In this document: positions 51,406 to 60,687 of the stretch, piece after piece | Layout of the letters: every line of letters begins with the position of its first letter | Position numbering within the stretch: position 1 is the stretch's first letter | Origin: Bacillota bacterium | GTDB lineage: Bacteria; Bacillota; Negativicutes; Sporomusales; CTSoil-080 | Reading direction: 5' to 3' | Assembly (NCBI GenBank): GCA_017889635.1 | Contig: JAGGAC010000009.1 | Location: 56,494 to 120,493, forward strand | DNA length: 64,000 nucleotides | The notes under the pieces: generated by a model | Seen by the model: the letters and a program-made list of their open reading frames with translations, nothing else | Databases searched by the model: none | Told to the model about the DNA's origin: nothing | Translations under genes and position numbers: made by a program

Positions 51406-51408
51406 CGC

Positions 51409-52473
51409 TTAAACCCCCTTCCGTAAAAGTGCCATAAACTCGTCAAATAAATAAGTATTGTCTTCCGGCCCAGGGGCCGCTTCAGGGTGGTACTGCACCG
51501 AAAACACAGGTAATTTACGATGTTTGATACCTTCTACTGTATCATCATTTACCGCCCGATGAGTAATAATGAGGTCTTTATCAAGTAAGGTCCCTTCTTC
51601 CACAGCATAACCATGGTTTTGTGAAGTAATATAAACTCGCCCGCTAACTAAATCTTTTACTGGATGATTAGCCCCCCGGTGGCCGAATTTAAGTTTATAA
51701 GTATTAGCTCCCAGTGCCAAAGCTAAGAGTTGATGGCCTAGACAAATACCGAAGATAGGTTTTTTACCAATAAGTTCCTTTACTGTAGCAATCGATTGAG
51801 GAACATCCTTAGGATCACCAGGACCATTAGATAAAAAAACTCCATCCGGGTTTAGAGCCAGCACCTCTTCCGCATTGGTCGCAGCTGGCAACACAGTCAG
51901 CTCACATCCTGCTTTAACTAAAGAATTCAAGATATTGCGTTTAATGCCGTAATCCATCACCGCCACACGTGGCCCGTTCGAGCCTAGACAGTAAATTTCC
52001 TTTGTCGTTACTTCTGCCACCACTTGTTTTTCCAGTGGCGAAGCCAAGAGCGTCTTTATTTCATCAGTCGCCATAGAGGCTGGTACAATTACTCCCTTCA
52101 TTGTCCCGGCGGAACGAATCTTACGAGTCACTGCCCTGGTATCAACGTCATAAAGGCAAACGATACCATGCTCTTCTAAATATCTTGGCAAACTGTCTTC
52201 CGCCTGCCAATTACTATGCTCAAAGCAAAGTTCGCCAATCACAAAGCCGCGAACATAAGATTTAGCAGCTTGCTCAAAAATCGCCGCAGTTCCATAGTTG
52301 CCAATCAGTGGGTAAGTCATTGTAACAATCTGCCCGCAGTAAGAGGGATCAGTTAACACTTCCTGATAACCAGTCATCCCGGTATTAAATACCACCTCGC
52401 CAACTGCCTGACTGCTACTTAAAAGTTCACCTTCAAAAATACAACCGTCTTCCAGAATCAGTTTTCCCTTCAT
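51409..52473 (-). CDS. carA: Carbamoyl-phosphate synthase small subunit
   Basis: A 354-aa class-I glutamine amidotransferase subunit. The nucleophile Cys is in FGICLGHQLLALA and the His/Glu pair in VQYHPEAAPGP. The N-terminal domain (GEVVFNTGMTGYQEVLTDPS) contacts CarB. Its ATG region joins pyrC, and carB follows after 3 nt. Confidence 0.97.
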   Translation of the reverse strand: MKGKLILEDGCIFEGELLSSSQAVGEVVFNTGMTGYQEVLTDPSYCGQIVTMTYPLIGNYGTAAIFEQAAKSYVRGFVIGELCFEHSNWQAEDSLPRYLEEHGIVCLYDVDTRAVTRKIRSAGTMKGVIVPASMATDEIKTLLASPLEKQVVAEVTTKEIYCLGSNGPRVAVMDYGIKRNILNSLVKAGCELTVLPAATNAEEVLALNPDGVFLSNGPGDPKDVPQSIATVKELIGKKPIFGICLGHQLLALALGANTYKLKFGHRGANHPVKDLVSGRVYITSQNHGYAVEEGTLLDKDLIITHRAVNDDTVEGIKHRKLPVFSVQYHPEAAPGPEDNTYLFDEFMALLRKGV

Positions 52474-53759
52474 TACTTTACCTCCCCGTCCTGCATTACA
52501 ACTCGGCCACCCACAATAGTAGCCACAGCCTTGCCTCTGAGCGTATTACCTTCAAAAGGTGTACATTTACCCCTAGTATAGAAATTCTTGCTGTCTACCG
52601 TCCATTCCTTTTCCAGATCGATAACAACAATATCAGCAGCTGCGCCAGTCTTTAATGTACCTGCTGCCAACCCCAGAATGCGAGCCGGCGCAACTGACAT
52701 GCTTTCGATTACTTCATTAATCGAAAGCTTACCCTTATGATAAAGCTCAGTCAAAATTACACCCACCGCCGTTTCCAGACCGGCAAAACCGCTTGGCGCA
52801 TAGCGAAATTCCATGTCCTTTTCTTCAAAAGCATGGGGCGCATGATCGGTAGCAATGGCGTCGATAGTTCCATCCTTTAGACCTGCTATCAGCGCTTCTA
52901 CGTGTTCTACCGATCTAAGCGGCGGATTGACCTTTGTGGCAGTATTAAAACCAATTACCACTGCATCGGTTAAAGTGAGATGATGTGGCGTAGCCTCAGC
53001 TGTAACTCTAACGCCGCGCTTTTTCGCCGCACGGATACATTCCACTGCTCCAGCGGTACTGACATGCGCAATATGGATAGCGCCACCGGTATATTCGGCT
53101 AACAAAATATCTCTGGCTACCGCAATATCTTCCGCTACCGCCGGACGCCCCCGTAACCCCAACATAGCAGATACTGCTCCTTCGTGCATAAAGCCGTCCC
53201 CAGCTAATGTCTCATCTTCCGCATGGGAAATAACTATACCGCCAAACATCATGGCATATTCCAGCCCGGTTCTAAGAAGCCGGGCGCTTTCTACATAATG
53301 ACCATCGTCAGAGATCGCTACAGCGCCGTTCAACAACATATCACCAATCTCAGCCAATTCCCGACCTTCCTGTCCTTTACTAAGCGCTCCGATTACTCCG
53401 ACGTTTACAGTGCCCTCCTCTTTTGCCTGCTGCAACATCCCAGCCACCAGTATGGCGCTGTCCACCACCGGTCTAGTATTAGGCATCGAGCATACGGTAG
53501 TAAATCCCCCTGCTGCTGCTGCCTTAGTGCCGGAAGCGATGTCCTCCTTTGCCTCAAGTCCCGGCTCTCTAAGATGAACATGCATGTCCACCAGTCCCGG
53601 AGCAACAATCAATCCTCTAGCATCGATCACATCAGCCCCAGGTTCATCTATTTTATCGCCAACAGCCGCAATCAGACCATCACTTACCAATACATCGCCA
53701 ATTATATCAAGCTCTTGCGACGGATCAATAATCCTACCACCCTTAAGCACTAGTTTCAA
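52473..53759 (-). CDS. pyrC: Dihydroorotase
   Basis: A 428-aa zinc amidohydrolase (class I type) cyclising carbamoyl aspartate. Metal ligands: [24 protein letters not shown] and [10 protein letters not shown]. It overlaps pyrB by 17 nt, and its stop overlaps the carA start as TAATG. Confidence 0.96.
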   Translation of the reverse strand: MKLVLKGGRIIDPSQELDIIGDVLVSDGLIAAVGDKIDEPGADVIDARGLIVAPGLVDMHVHLREPGLEAKEDIASGTKAAAAGGFTTVCSMPNTRPVVDSAILVAGMLQQAKEEGTVNVGVIGALSKGQEGRELAEIGDMLLNGAVAISDDGHYVESARLLRTGLEYAMMFGGIVISHAEDETLAGDGFMHEGAVSAMLGLRGRPAVAEDIAVARDILLAEYTGGAIHIAHVSTAGAVECIRAAKKRGVRVTAEATPHHLTLTDAVVIGFNTATKVNPPLRSVEHVEALIAGLKDGTIDAIATDHAPHAFEEKDMEFRYAPSGFAGLETAVGVILTELYHKGKLSINEVIESMSVAPARILGLAAGTLKTGAAADIVVIDLEKEWTVDSKNFYTRGKCTPFEGNTLRGKAVATIVGGRVVMQDGEVK

Positions 53760-54705
53760 TGTCTTTACCTCCCATCAGCACCAAAAACAAAATCGCCATC
53801 CTTACCGCCAGCCCATTCTTAACCTGCTCCTGAATAGATGACTGCTCCGAATAAGCTACATCTGGCGCAATTTCCAGCCCGCGATTCATCGGCCCGGGAT
53901 GCATTACCAGAGCGTCAGGCTGCGCCAATGCCAAGCGTTCCTGATTGATCCCAAAAATTCTGGCGTACTCACGAGGTGTGGGAAAAAGCCCTTTTTGCTG
54001 CCGTTCCCGCTGAATCCTCAAAACGTTGACCACATCTACTCCAGCTAAAGCCGGTTCAACCCGGTCATAAACTTTGACACCAAACTTTTCAATATCACGT
54101 GGCAACAGCGTCCGCGGCCCAGCAACCCTGACCTCTGCCCCCATTTTTAAAAGACCCCAGATATTTGACCTCGCCACCCGGCTATGGAGAACATCGCCAA
54201 TAATTGCCACTTTCAGCCCCGCGATAGCCTTCTTCTTTTCCCTGATAGTATATATATCCAAAAGCCCCTGTGTAGGATGCTCATGAGCTCCGTCCCCAGC
54301 ATTAACAATCACAGGATTCACCGAAGCAGCAGCAAATTCAGCAGCCCCTTCAGCTTCGTGGCGCATAACAATAATATCTACTCCCATTGCCTCTACTGTT
54401 AAAAGAGTATCCCTAAGGCTCTCTCCCTTAACTACGCTTGATGCACTTGTTGTAACGTTAACCACATCAGCGCCAAGATATTTGCCAGCAAGTTCAAACG
54501 AAGTACGCGTCCTGGTACTTGGTTCAAAAAACAAATTAACAATAGATTTCCCTCTAAGAGTAGGCACTTTCTTAATATCACGATCAATAATATTCTTCAT
54601 TTCCCTGGCAGAATCAAGAATTAGTTCCATCTCCGCTATCGTCATGCCCTGTAATCCGAGGATGTTCTTGCCTCTAAGAGATACCTGACGTTTTGTCATA
54701 GCCAC
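53743..54705 (-). CDS. pyrB: Aspartate carbamoyltransferase
   Basis: A 320-aa catalytic chain joining carbamoyl phosphate and aspartate. Motifs: [13 protein letters not shown] (carbamoyl-phosphate site) and [13 protein letters not shown]. No pyrI regulatory chain is present, as usual in Firmicutes, where PyrR attenuation replaces it. First gene of the operon. Confidence 0.97.
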   Translation of the reverse strand: MAMTKRQVSLRGKNILGLQGMTIAEMELILDSAREMKNIIDRDIKKVPTLRGKSIVNLFFEPSTRTRTSFELAGKYLGADVVNVTTSASSVVKGESLRDTLLTVEAMGVDIIVMRHEAEGAAEFAAASVNPVIVNAGDGAHEHPTQGLLDIYTIREKKKAIAGLKVAIIGDVLHSRVARSNIWGLLKMGAEVRVAGPRTLLPRDIEKFGVKVYDRVEPALAGVDVVNVLRIQRERQQKGLFPTPREYARIFGINQERLALAQPDALVMHPGPMNRGLEIAPDVAYSEQSSIQEQVKNGLAVRMAILFLVLMGGKDIETSA

Positions 54706-54780
54706 ACCCCTCCCGTAACAATCGTAATATAATATACCCTGTCAACAGCTTCCAAGCCATTTTTTTGCTAAAATTACACA

Positions 54781-54861
54781 AATAAAAGCCTTCTTGACAC
54801 GCGAAACCGCAAGAAGGTCATACTGCCTACCTGTATAGCTCCCTTCCGGCCTCACAGGACC
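54781..54861 (-). promoter_or_regulatory. PyrR attenuator 2 (binding loop + terminator)
   Basis: On the minus strand GGTCCTGTGAGGCC (54861-54848) matches the PyrR recognition loop ARUCCNGNGAGGYU. It is followed by a terminator stem, ACCTTCTTG...CAAGAAGGCT, with TTTTATTT (to 54781). UMP-bound PyrR would favour the terminator and switch the operon off. Confidence 0.85.
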
Positions 54862-54883
54862 AATTTAAAGGTATTTACTTACC

Positions 54884-54966
54884 AAAAAAGCCTTCTTGCG
54901 TATGAGAGCGCAAGAAGGCTATACTAACCAATCTCGTATATTGTCCTTCCTGGCCTCACAGGACCA
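54884..54966 (-). promoter_or_regulatory. PyrR attenuator 1 (binding loop + terminator)
   Basis: The same loop, TGGTCCTGTGAGGCC, occurs at 54966-54952 within a GTCCTTCC/GGAAGGAC stem. It is followed by a perfect 12-bp terminator stem (AGCCTTCTTGCG/CGCAAGAAGGCT) and six U at 54889-54884. It is a tandem duplicate of attenuator 2, about 104 nt apart. Confidence 0.88.
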
Positions 54967-54993
54967 GTTTAAAGGCTATATCTTGTTTACAAT

Positions 54994-55022
54994 ATTGTAA
55001 CAGAAGAGCCAAAGCTTGTCAA
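54994..55022 (-). promoter_or_regulatory. Sigma-70-type promoter of the pyr operon
   Basis: TTGACA (55022-55017) and TACAAT (54999-54994) with a 17-nt spacer, reading into the two attenuators. Start of transcription is expected near 54987. Confidence 0.85.
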
Positions 55023-55226
55023 TGTCATAAAAATTCATGTATGTTTAACTTTTGTTTATCCACTCATACATAGTGCAATAAACAACACTACTATCCTTCG
55101 TCCTTGCTATGAGTTATAATTATAGTTAAGCTGAACGAAAAGAGGAGACGCCATATATAGAATAGAGCTTCTACAAGTAGTTTTTATATCATAAGTATTA
55201 CCTATCTTTCTTCATCTCTCTATGTA

Positions 55227-55415
55227 ATGGCAAGTGTAAAAAATATGCAAGAAAAAATGTTTAGTATTGTTTTTTTTGCCTACACTGCTATAGTAATTCA
55301 CCAAGAATATCGCAATCCATTCACTTTGATTCTAATGATAATTACCTTATTAACGGTAATATGTTTAATTGTAAAAGATTTATTTATTTTCTGGCGTAAG
55401 CGAACAACCAAATAA
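55227..55415 (+). CDS. Small membrane protein, 62 aa
   Basis: A short frame with one or two hydrophobic helices (MFSIVFFAYTAIVI, LILMIITLLTVICLIV) and a basic C terminus (FWRKRTTK). There is no good ribosome site, so it is uncertain. A plus-strand terminator follows at 55509-55557, which supports some transcript here. Confidence 0.4.
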   Translation: MASVKNMQEKMFSIVFFAYTAIVIHQEYRNPFTLILMIITLLTVICLIVKDLFIFWRKRTTK

Positions 55416-55508
55416 CAACGGAAGAAAAACTGGATTTAATCCTTGGGAATTTCGTATACATAAAAACTAAAGTTGAAGTAATAACCAACACAATGCTATT
55501 CAGCAAAT

Positions 55509-55557
55509 AAATACCCTATAGAATTGACAGTTAAAAAGTCACCTCTATAGGGTATTT
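55509..55557 (+). terminator. Rho-independent terminator
   Basis: AAATACCCTATAG pairs perfectly with CTATAGGGTATTT around a 23-nt loop, followed by TATTT on the plus strand. The rest of 55558-55841 is A/T-rich with no recognised gene. Confidence 0.55.
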
Positions 55558-55841
55558 TATTTGCATTAGGAAAACAATATGATGTTATAACTGAAACTAC
55601 TATTTGCATCAATATATACGTTTAATACCTAACAATAAGATAATTTTTATGTTTTAGGGATAATTTTGGTAACATTTTGGTTAATTTTCCAATTATTTTC
55701 AAGGATTTTTACTTTTCCTGTCGAATCGTAGGATTAAGTTAAAGTTTATAGGATGTTTTGTCATGTTGTTAATACACTATTCAGCATGCAAGTGGTACTA
55801 GCCTAAGTTGTAAAATAATATTTTTTTCCAGGGGTGATCAG

Positions 55842-56027
55842 GTGAATATAATAAAGACAACCGGTCTAGCCGATTCAACGCTACGTTATTTACGCGATTA
55901 TAATTATATTCATATTAGTGATGGCAAACGTAAACAATCTAATAATCGTTGGAGTATGCCTAAATCATTCTTAAGTTATATTTTAGGTTTTCTATCTGCC
56001 TACTACATAATTCAGAGTATTCATTAA
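55842..56027 (+). CDS. Small protein with HTH-like head and C-terminal membrane helix, 61 aa
   Basis: The GTG at 55842 has a very good ribosome site (GGGGTGAT). The first 40 residues (NIIKTTGLADSTLRYLRDYN) resemble a helix-turn-helix with a basic follow-on (SDGKRKQSNNRW); the last 20 (SFLSYILGFLSAYYIIQSIH) form a membrane helix. A tiny membrane-tethered DNA-binding protein is one reading; a chance likeness is another. No family recognised. Confidence 0.5.
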   Translation: MNIIKTTGLADSTLRYLRDYNYIHISDGKRKQSNNRWSMPKSFLSYILGFLSAYYIIQSIH

Positions 56028-56100
56028 GTTACTTAGCACTAATTCAAATCATATTCAAATAATCTAATTCACTGGTCCTTAATTCTACATATGATAAACC

Positions 56101-56142
56101 TTGGTAATCTTATAGGCGATATACCGCCCATAAGATTACCAA
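56101..56142. terminator. Hairpin between small gene and tRNA-Leu
   Basis: TTGGTAATCTTAT pairs with ATAAGATTACCAA, with inner GGCG/CGCC and an ATATA loop. It could end the plus-strand small gene. Confidence 0.5.
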
Positions 56143-56172
56143 AAAATAAGAACCCCAAAATACAAAACAAAA

Positions 56173-56197
56173 ACTTACAAGTAAAATACTTGTAAGT
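56173..56197 (-). terminator. Terminator of tRNA-Leu transcript
   Basis: ACTTACAAGTA and TACTTGTAAGT form a perfect 11-bp stem with an AAA loop, followed on the minus strand by TTTTTGTTTT, 13 nt after the tRNA 3' end. Confidence 0.75.
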
Positions 56198-56210
56198 CCC
56201 ATTTCACTTA

Positions 56211-56296
56211 TGGTGCCCGGGAAGGGACTTGAACCCCCACGTTGTTGCCAACAAAAGATTTTGAGTCTTCCGCGTCTGCCATTCCGCCACCCGGGC
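56211..56296 (-). tRNA. tRNA-Leu (anticodon CAA)
   Basis: An 86-nt class-II tRNA with encoded CCA: acceptor GCCCGGG/CCCGGGC, D-arm TGGCGGAATGGCAGACGC, anticodon loop CTCAAAA (CAA), a long variable arm (GTTGGCAACAAC) and T-arm GGGGTTCAAGTCCC. Confidence 0.95.
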
Positions 56297-56415
56297 AATA
56301 TTCATTTGACGACATTGATTATGATACCATCTCATTAGATTATTGTCAAGTAGAAGTAAACATTTTTTTATTTTTAATTATTGCCGGACAACTAAGAAAG
56401 AAAAGGGAACAATTA

Positions 56416-57150
56416 ATGCCAAACATTACATTAAACAATACCAACATTAATTACCAAATAAAATACAGTATTCGCCGCAAAACCATCCAAATTAAAATTG
56501 AGCCAACTGGAATTATTATTGTTACCGTCCCCGCTGGTTTGTCGCAAAAACGAATCGAAAACCTGCTTAAGGATAAAACCGCATGGATTATCACTCGACT
56601 AGACCACATAACAAAACTTGCCAATTGTCCCATCAATTCCTCCCTCACTCCTGGCGCGAAATTGCTATATCTAGGTGAAGCCCGAATATTAAATATAGCT
56701 ACAACTGATGCCAAAAGACCGCGAGTAACTCTTGATGGACCACTATTAACAGTCCACATTTGTGCTTCTGATCAAAACCACTATGATTCACTTTTTCAAG
56801 CTCTGCGGCAGTGGTATATTCGTACTGCAACCGAATACCTCATTCTTCGGACAGCTTACTGGTCTAAACAAATTGGTATTTGCTCCCAACATATCTCTAT
56901 TCGAGAACAAAAAACCCGCTGGGGAAGCGCCTCACCCAGCGGCAATATTAACTATAATTGGCATATTATCATGGCTCCCTCAAAAATAATTGATTACCTG
57001 ATTGTCCACGAACTCTGTCATATAAAAATTCCAAACCACTCAACTGATTTTTGGAAATTGGTAGCTCAGTCGCTTCCCGACTATAACGAATGCCGCAGCT
57101 GGTTAAAACAGAACGGACAGCTATTGACACGTATCCTTAGTCGAAGTTAA
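56416..57150 (+). CDS. YgjP/SprT-like zinc metalloprotease (DUF45)
   Basis: A 244-aa protein of the YgjP family. YLIVHELCHIKIPNHSTDFW (about 196-215) contains the HExxH zinc site and the following His, and the N-terminal beta part with RRKTIQIKIEPTGIIIVTVP and the middle KTRWGSASPSGNINYNW are typical. ATG 56416 (AAGGGA upstream) is used; the longer frame runs through tRNA-Leu. Confidence 0.87.
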   Translation: MPNITLNNTNINYQIKYSIRRKTIQIKIEPTGIIIVTVPAGLSQKRIENLLKDKTAWIITRLDHITKLANCPINSSLTPGAKLLYLGEARILNIATTDAKRPRVTLDGPLLTVHICASDQNHYDSLFQALRQWYIRTATEYLILRTAYWSKQIGICSQHISIREQKTRWGSASPSGNINYNWHIIMAPSKIIDYLIVHELCHIKIPNHSTDFWKLVAQSLPDYNECRSWLKQNGQLLTRILSRS

Positions 57151-57576
57151 CAAACTCTGACTTTTAATATACTCTGCCAAAAGGCTTGCAGCACCTGTAG
57201 TAATATTGAAACAATTCTTTCGCTGCTCATAACTTCCAAATGGTTGCCTGTTTAACACGCGGCAACAAGCTCCGCCAAATTTTTTGGAAAATAACTGGTG
57301 AAATTCTCCAGAACTTTTATAAGCCGGTTCGCGACTTTCTTCCTTGCTAATCCGCCCTTGTAACATATTAATCACCATAATACAACCTGTCAGCGCTCCA
57401 CAAATGCACCCGTTATGCCCTATCCCACCACCAAATCCTGTCGCAATTCTTAACGCTTCATCACTTAAATTTAATTTAAGTTCCTCTCGATATGCCCGAA
57501 CAACTGCCTCAGCACAATTATACCCTTCCTCAAAAAAACTCCCTGCTAATTCCTCTACCTTTTCACAATTACTCAT
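57121..57576 (-). CDS. C_GCAxxG_C_C family redox protein
   Basis: A 151-aa protein with the Cys pattern that names this family: YNCAEAVVRAY at the start, then GGGIGHNGCICGALTGCIMV (about 50-69) and a late CCRVLNRQPFG. Relatives are thought to be membrane- or metal-linked redox proteins. The ATG has GGTGATG upstream. Its 3' end overlaps the convergent metalloprotease gene by 30 nt. Confidence 0.85.
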   Translation of the reverse strand: MSNCEKVEELAGSFFEEGYNCAEAVVRAYREELKLNLSDEALRIATGFGGGIGHNGCICGALTGCIMVINMLQGRISKEESREPAYKSSGEFHQLFSKKFGGACCRVLNRQPFGSYEQRKNCFNITTGAASLLAEYIKSQSLLTSTKDTCQ

Positions 57577-57622
57577 TTCATCACCGCCATATATTATTAA
57601 TCATTTACTCTCAGGGTTAAAA

Positions 57623-58138
57623 TCACTTTTCCCATCGAGCAATCCTTTTCATTACCAAAGTAGCAAGTGTGACTCCCAAAAAAGCTGTAACCAACTGAGG
57701 CCATCCCATTGCAAACAGCAGCGCTGTTGCCATTTTTGTTTCAACTTTTAACAAAACTAAAAGCCATGCAAACATTAAGTACAGAACCAGCGCCTTTAGA
57801 ACCGCGGCAACAATAGCAAATAGCGAGCGCCGCCAAGTCACACCTATCTTAAGAACTGCCACATATATAAAATTAGCAATTGCAATTGGAAGGATAAAGA
57901 TTGGTAACGGCAAAATGCCCTGTGAATAAGCTACAATCGGCGCAATAACTCCAATAATTGCCGCCAAATACAACCCGACCATTTCCACTGCAATCGCCAG
58001 ACACGCATTAACCAATGTACCAGTAATAAAATTCGAAAGAGTTGGTAAGGGAATCAAAAATCGCAACCACTGAAAAAGCAAAGTTAACGTTAAAAGCAAA
58101 GCAGCCCGTACCAGTGCCTTATTAGCTATTTTTTTCAC
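57623..58138 (-). CDS. Membrane protein, ECF-transporter S-component-like
   Basis: A 171-aa protein with five or six hydrophobic helices (ALVRAALLLTLTLLFQWL, LAIAVEMVGLYLAAIIGVIA, LYLMFAWLLVLLKV). Size and layout are like ECF S-components, and VAYSQGILPLPIFILP resembles their conserved loop; the ligand is unknown. GTG at 58138 has GGGAG 9 nt upstream. Beside a second small membrane-protein gene. Confidence 0.55.
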   Translation of the reverse strand: MKKIANKALVRAALLLTLTLLFQWLRFLIPLPTLSNFITGTLVNACLAIAVEMVGLYLAAIIGVIAPIVAYSQGILPLPIFILPIAIANFIYVAVLKIGVTWRRSLFAIVAAVLKALVLYLMFAWLLVLLKVETKMATALLFAMGWPQLVTAFLGVTLATLVMKRIARWEK

Positions 58139-58157
58139 TTATGTCGTCTCCCTACAA

Positions 58158-58499
58158 CTATTTGTGCCACTTATGCCGTTGTCGCGGTGGTCCGCCTGAA
58201 CCACCTTGTTTCGAAATACCCCAGGCAATAAGAATAAAGAAGACGATCTCGCGAATTAACTCATTAATAATACCAAGATCAAACAAGATTTCAAGTGCGA
58301 TTATCACACCGATAAACTGCATACTCCTTTTTAAGTCAATATACGGATAACGACGCAGAGTTAAATAACAAGCGCTAAACACCAACAAGTCGATTATAAC
58401 CGCTATCACGGGGCTAAAAATCAAGTATTGCAAAATTCCATATTTTATAATACTGCCGCCTAACATTACAGCTAAAATAACCAACCATGGTTTGTTCAT
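58158..58499 (-). CDS. Small integral membrane protein, 113 aa
   Basis: Four hydrophobic segments (WLVILAVMLGGSIIKYGILQ, SPVIAVIIDLLVFSACYLTL, QFIGVIIALEILFDLGII, IVFFILIAWGIS) and a short Gly/Arg/His tail (GGSGGPPRQRHKWHK). AGGAGGAG precedes the ATG. It is 19 nt upstream of the ECF-like gene and probably made with it. No family recognised. Confidence 0.65.
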   Translation of the reverse strand: MNKPWLVILAVMLGGSIIKYGILQYLIFSPVIAVIIDLLVFSACYLTLRRYPYIDLKRSMQFIGVIIALEILFDLGIINELIREIVFFILIAWGISKQGGSGGPPRQRHKWHK

Positions 58500-58632
58500 T
58501 CAAACTCCTCCTATTTTTGTTTTCGTTTTATTATATACGATCAAACTACAAGAAACAAATTTACAATTTACTTATAATTATTGATTATAAGCTACGTAAA
58601 GCACTAATAACAGGCCCTTAACATCACGGTTA

Positions 58633-58731
58633 ATGGAAGAAACCAGCTTCCCGTACCGCGACTTTAAGCGGCCTGATCTTTATAGAGTTGCGTTTAATGA
58701 CATGCAAAAAGTTGCAGGAATAACACACTAA
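58633..58731 (+). CDS. Possible 32-aa small protein
   Basis: An open frame MEETSFPYRDFKRPDLYRVA... ending GITH lies 44 nt before the pyruvate-kinase-like gene. The residue mix looks coding, but there is no good ribosome site. The rest of 58500-58775 holds nothing else I can name. Confidence 0.25.
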   Translation: MEETSFPYRDFKRPDLYRVAFNDMQKVAGITH

Positions 58732-58775
58732 AACGTGGAAATGTTCTCATCATTAGATAAACGAGGTGAACCACA

Positions 58776-59315
58776 ATGTACTGGAAAACAAGCGGACCCG
58801 CGAATACCTTGGGCACGATAAAACTAGCACTAGAAACTGCGACCACCAAAAACATTAAGGATATCGTAGTTGCATCTTGCAGTGGTCAAACAGCACTCCT
58901 ACTAGCCGGAAAAACTTCCAATCTAGTTTGCGTTTCCCATGCCCAAGGCTTTGTCGATCCAGGCACCAATGAAATGTCTGAAACTATGCGCTCCGACCTC
59001 ATCACTAAGGAAATAAAAGTACTTACCACTACACATCTCCTCTCTGGTGCTGAACGAGGCATAAGTCGAAAATTTGGTGGAGCATATCCGATAGAAATCA
59101 TGGCTCATACCTTACGCATGCTCGGTCAAGGAGTCAAAGTATGCGTTGAAATCGCAGTTATGGCCCTTGACGCCGGCCTCGTTCCATTTGGAAAAGAAAT
59201 TATTGCAATTGGCGGCAGTTCTAAAGGTGCCGATACCGCTGTTATAATTCGTCCTGGTCACGCTAGCAATATATTCGATACTTATATCAGTGAGATAATA
59301 TGCAAACCTAAATAG
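58776..59315 (+). CDS. Stand-alone pyruvate kinase C-terminal (alpha/beta) domain protein
   Basis: A 179-aa protein equal to the PK C-terminal domain alone: ALETATTKNIKDIVVASCSG, TALLLAGKTSNLVCVSHAQG, then IEIMAHTLRMLGQGVKVCVE and GGSSKGADTAVIIRPGHASN. It has no catalytic barrel, so it is not a pyruvate kinase; it may bind a phosphorylated metabolite. GAGGTG precedes the ATG. Confidence 0.85.
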   Translation: MYWKTSGPANTLGTIKLALETATTKNIKDIVVASCSGQTALLLAGKTSNLVCVSHAQGFVDPGTNEMSETMRSDLITKEIKVLTTTHLLSGAERGISRKFGGAYPIEIMAHTLRMLGQGVKVCVEIAVMALDAGLVPFGKEIIAIGGSSKGADTAVIIRPGHASNIFDTYISEIICKPK

Positions 59316-59424
59316 GATCCATATTCTTCCTCCTGTAAAAATGCACCAACATTATAACAACACCATAGAAATGTTCTCTGTACCAACTTATTGAGCAACA
59401 TTTTGGGAGTTAAAAGGAGACAAA

Positions 59425-60570
59425 ATGATCAAGCGCAATAACGCTATACAATATACCCGAGGTCTAGCAATGCTAGGAGTAATAGGCATCCATGTCGGTG
59501 CCTATTCTCTTGACTCGCCGCATCCAAACATTCATCTTTTTGCCGCGCTAGATATCTTTACCAGGTTTAGCGTACCAATTTTTTTCTTTCTTTCCTCTTT
59601 TGGTCTCTTTCTTAATCACGACCTTGAAAAGCCATTCTCTTATACCACCTTCATAAAAAAACGTTTCCGGGTCGTTCTTTTACCATATTTGATTTGGTCA
59701 ATAATCTATCTGGCAAACAATGCCCTGCTAACTAATTCTATAAGTTCGCCTTTAACACTTATAGAAACATTATTTTTTGGCCTGGCTTCATATCATCTTT
59801 ATTTCTTAGTTATTTTGCTATGGTTTTATATTCTTATGCCCATATGGCGAATTATACTTCGCTTTATTCTTAAAGCACCTCTACCTGCCCTGACCATGCT
59901 CCTGATACTTCAGATTGCATTTAATTATTACTCTAGCTATTCATTACACTGGCAACCAAATAATTACCTTGCAAATCTTTTTGTCCGTTACCGTTTAAAT
60001 TACCTGGTATTACACTATTTATTTATCTTCCTTTTCGGCGCTATCTGTGCTCTTCGCCTCGCAGACTTTTCCAGTTTTATTAAAAAAGGCCGTTCAATGA
60101 TAACTGCCTTCTTCCTGGCTTCACTAACCGCACTACTATTTAATTATTATTGGTTATTAGCCAGCCGAGGATTAACCCCAGCCGAAGCTGCTGGCATTGT
60201 CCATCAACTTAGCCCCATCGGTGTCATCTATACTTTGGCTACCAGCCTATTCTTATTCTCTCTATTTTGCCAGCCTCAACACAAACTAACATCCACTATA
60301 CTAGAAACCCTTGGTCATTACTCTTTTGCCGTTTACTTGGTGCATCCCTTGATTTTAGCATACCTAACTAAATTTATTGCCACAAATAACTTTTCACTTA
60401 ATGTACCTGTAGTAATCGCCATATTTATGGCTACCGCAACTTTCAGTCTCTTTTTCGGTACTCTAGTAGAAAGATTCTCACAACGTTTTTATCTTGTAGG
60501 CCTACTTCTAACTGGTGCCAAACAATCTCCGAAAACTTCCCCAAATCAAGATATCGCTATTTCTGCCTAA
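59425..60570 (+). CDS. Acyltransferase 3 family membrane protein
   Basis: A 381-aa protein with about ten membrane helices. The N-terminal RNNAIQYTRGLAMLGVIGIH holds the family's conserved Arg and His, and the C-terminal YSFAVYLVHPLILAYL is the matching late motif. It O-acylates a surface sugar or lipid. AAGGAG precedes the ATG. Confidence 0.85.
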   Translation: MIKRNNAIQYTRGLAMLGVIGIHVGAYSLDSPHPNIHLFAALDIFTRFSVPIFFFLSSFGLFLNHDLEKPFSYTTFIKKRFRVVLLPYLIWSIIYLANNALLTNSISSPLTLIETLFFGLASYHLYFLVILLWFYILMPIWRIILRFILKAPLPALTMLLILQIAFNYYSSYSLHWQPNNYLANLFVRYRLNYLVLHYLFIFLFGAICALRLADFSSFIKKGRSMITAFFLASLTALLFNYYWLLASRGLTPAEAAGIVHQLSPIGVIYTLATSLFLFSLFCQPQHKLTSTILETLGHYSFAVYLVHPLILAYLTKFIATNNFSLNVPVVIAIFMATATFSLFFGTLVERFSQRFYLVGLLLTGAKQSPKTSPNQDIAISA

Positions 60571-60616
60571 AACAACTCATCAGTTTCTTCCATCTGGTTT
60601 AAGGAAAATCGCAGTA

Positions 60617-60662
60617 AAAATGGGTTGCAGTGAAAACTCTGATTTTCACTGCAGCCCATTTT
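60617..60662. terminator. 20-bp bidirectional terminator
   Basis: AAAATGGGTTGCAGTGAAAA pairs with TTTTCACTGCAGCCCATTTT (one G-U) around CTCTGA, between convergent genes. Confidence 0.85.
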
Positions 60663-60687
60663 AAATAAGCCACATTCAACTATCTAG

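Noticed and set aside
53223..53753. 176-aa plus-strand ORF opposite pyrC
   Set aside because: Antisense shadow; low-complexity His/Ser/Tyr-rich with no motif.
56110..56298. 62-aa minus-strand ORF
   Set aside because: It is the tRNA-Leu gene and its terminator read as protein.
56242..56415. Upstream extension of the YgjP-like protease
   Set aside because: It runs through tRNA-Leu; ATG 56416 has a ribosome site and gives the family length.
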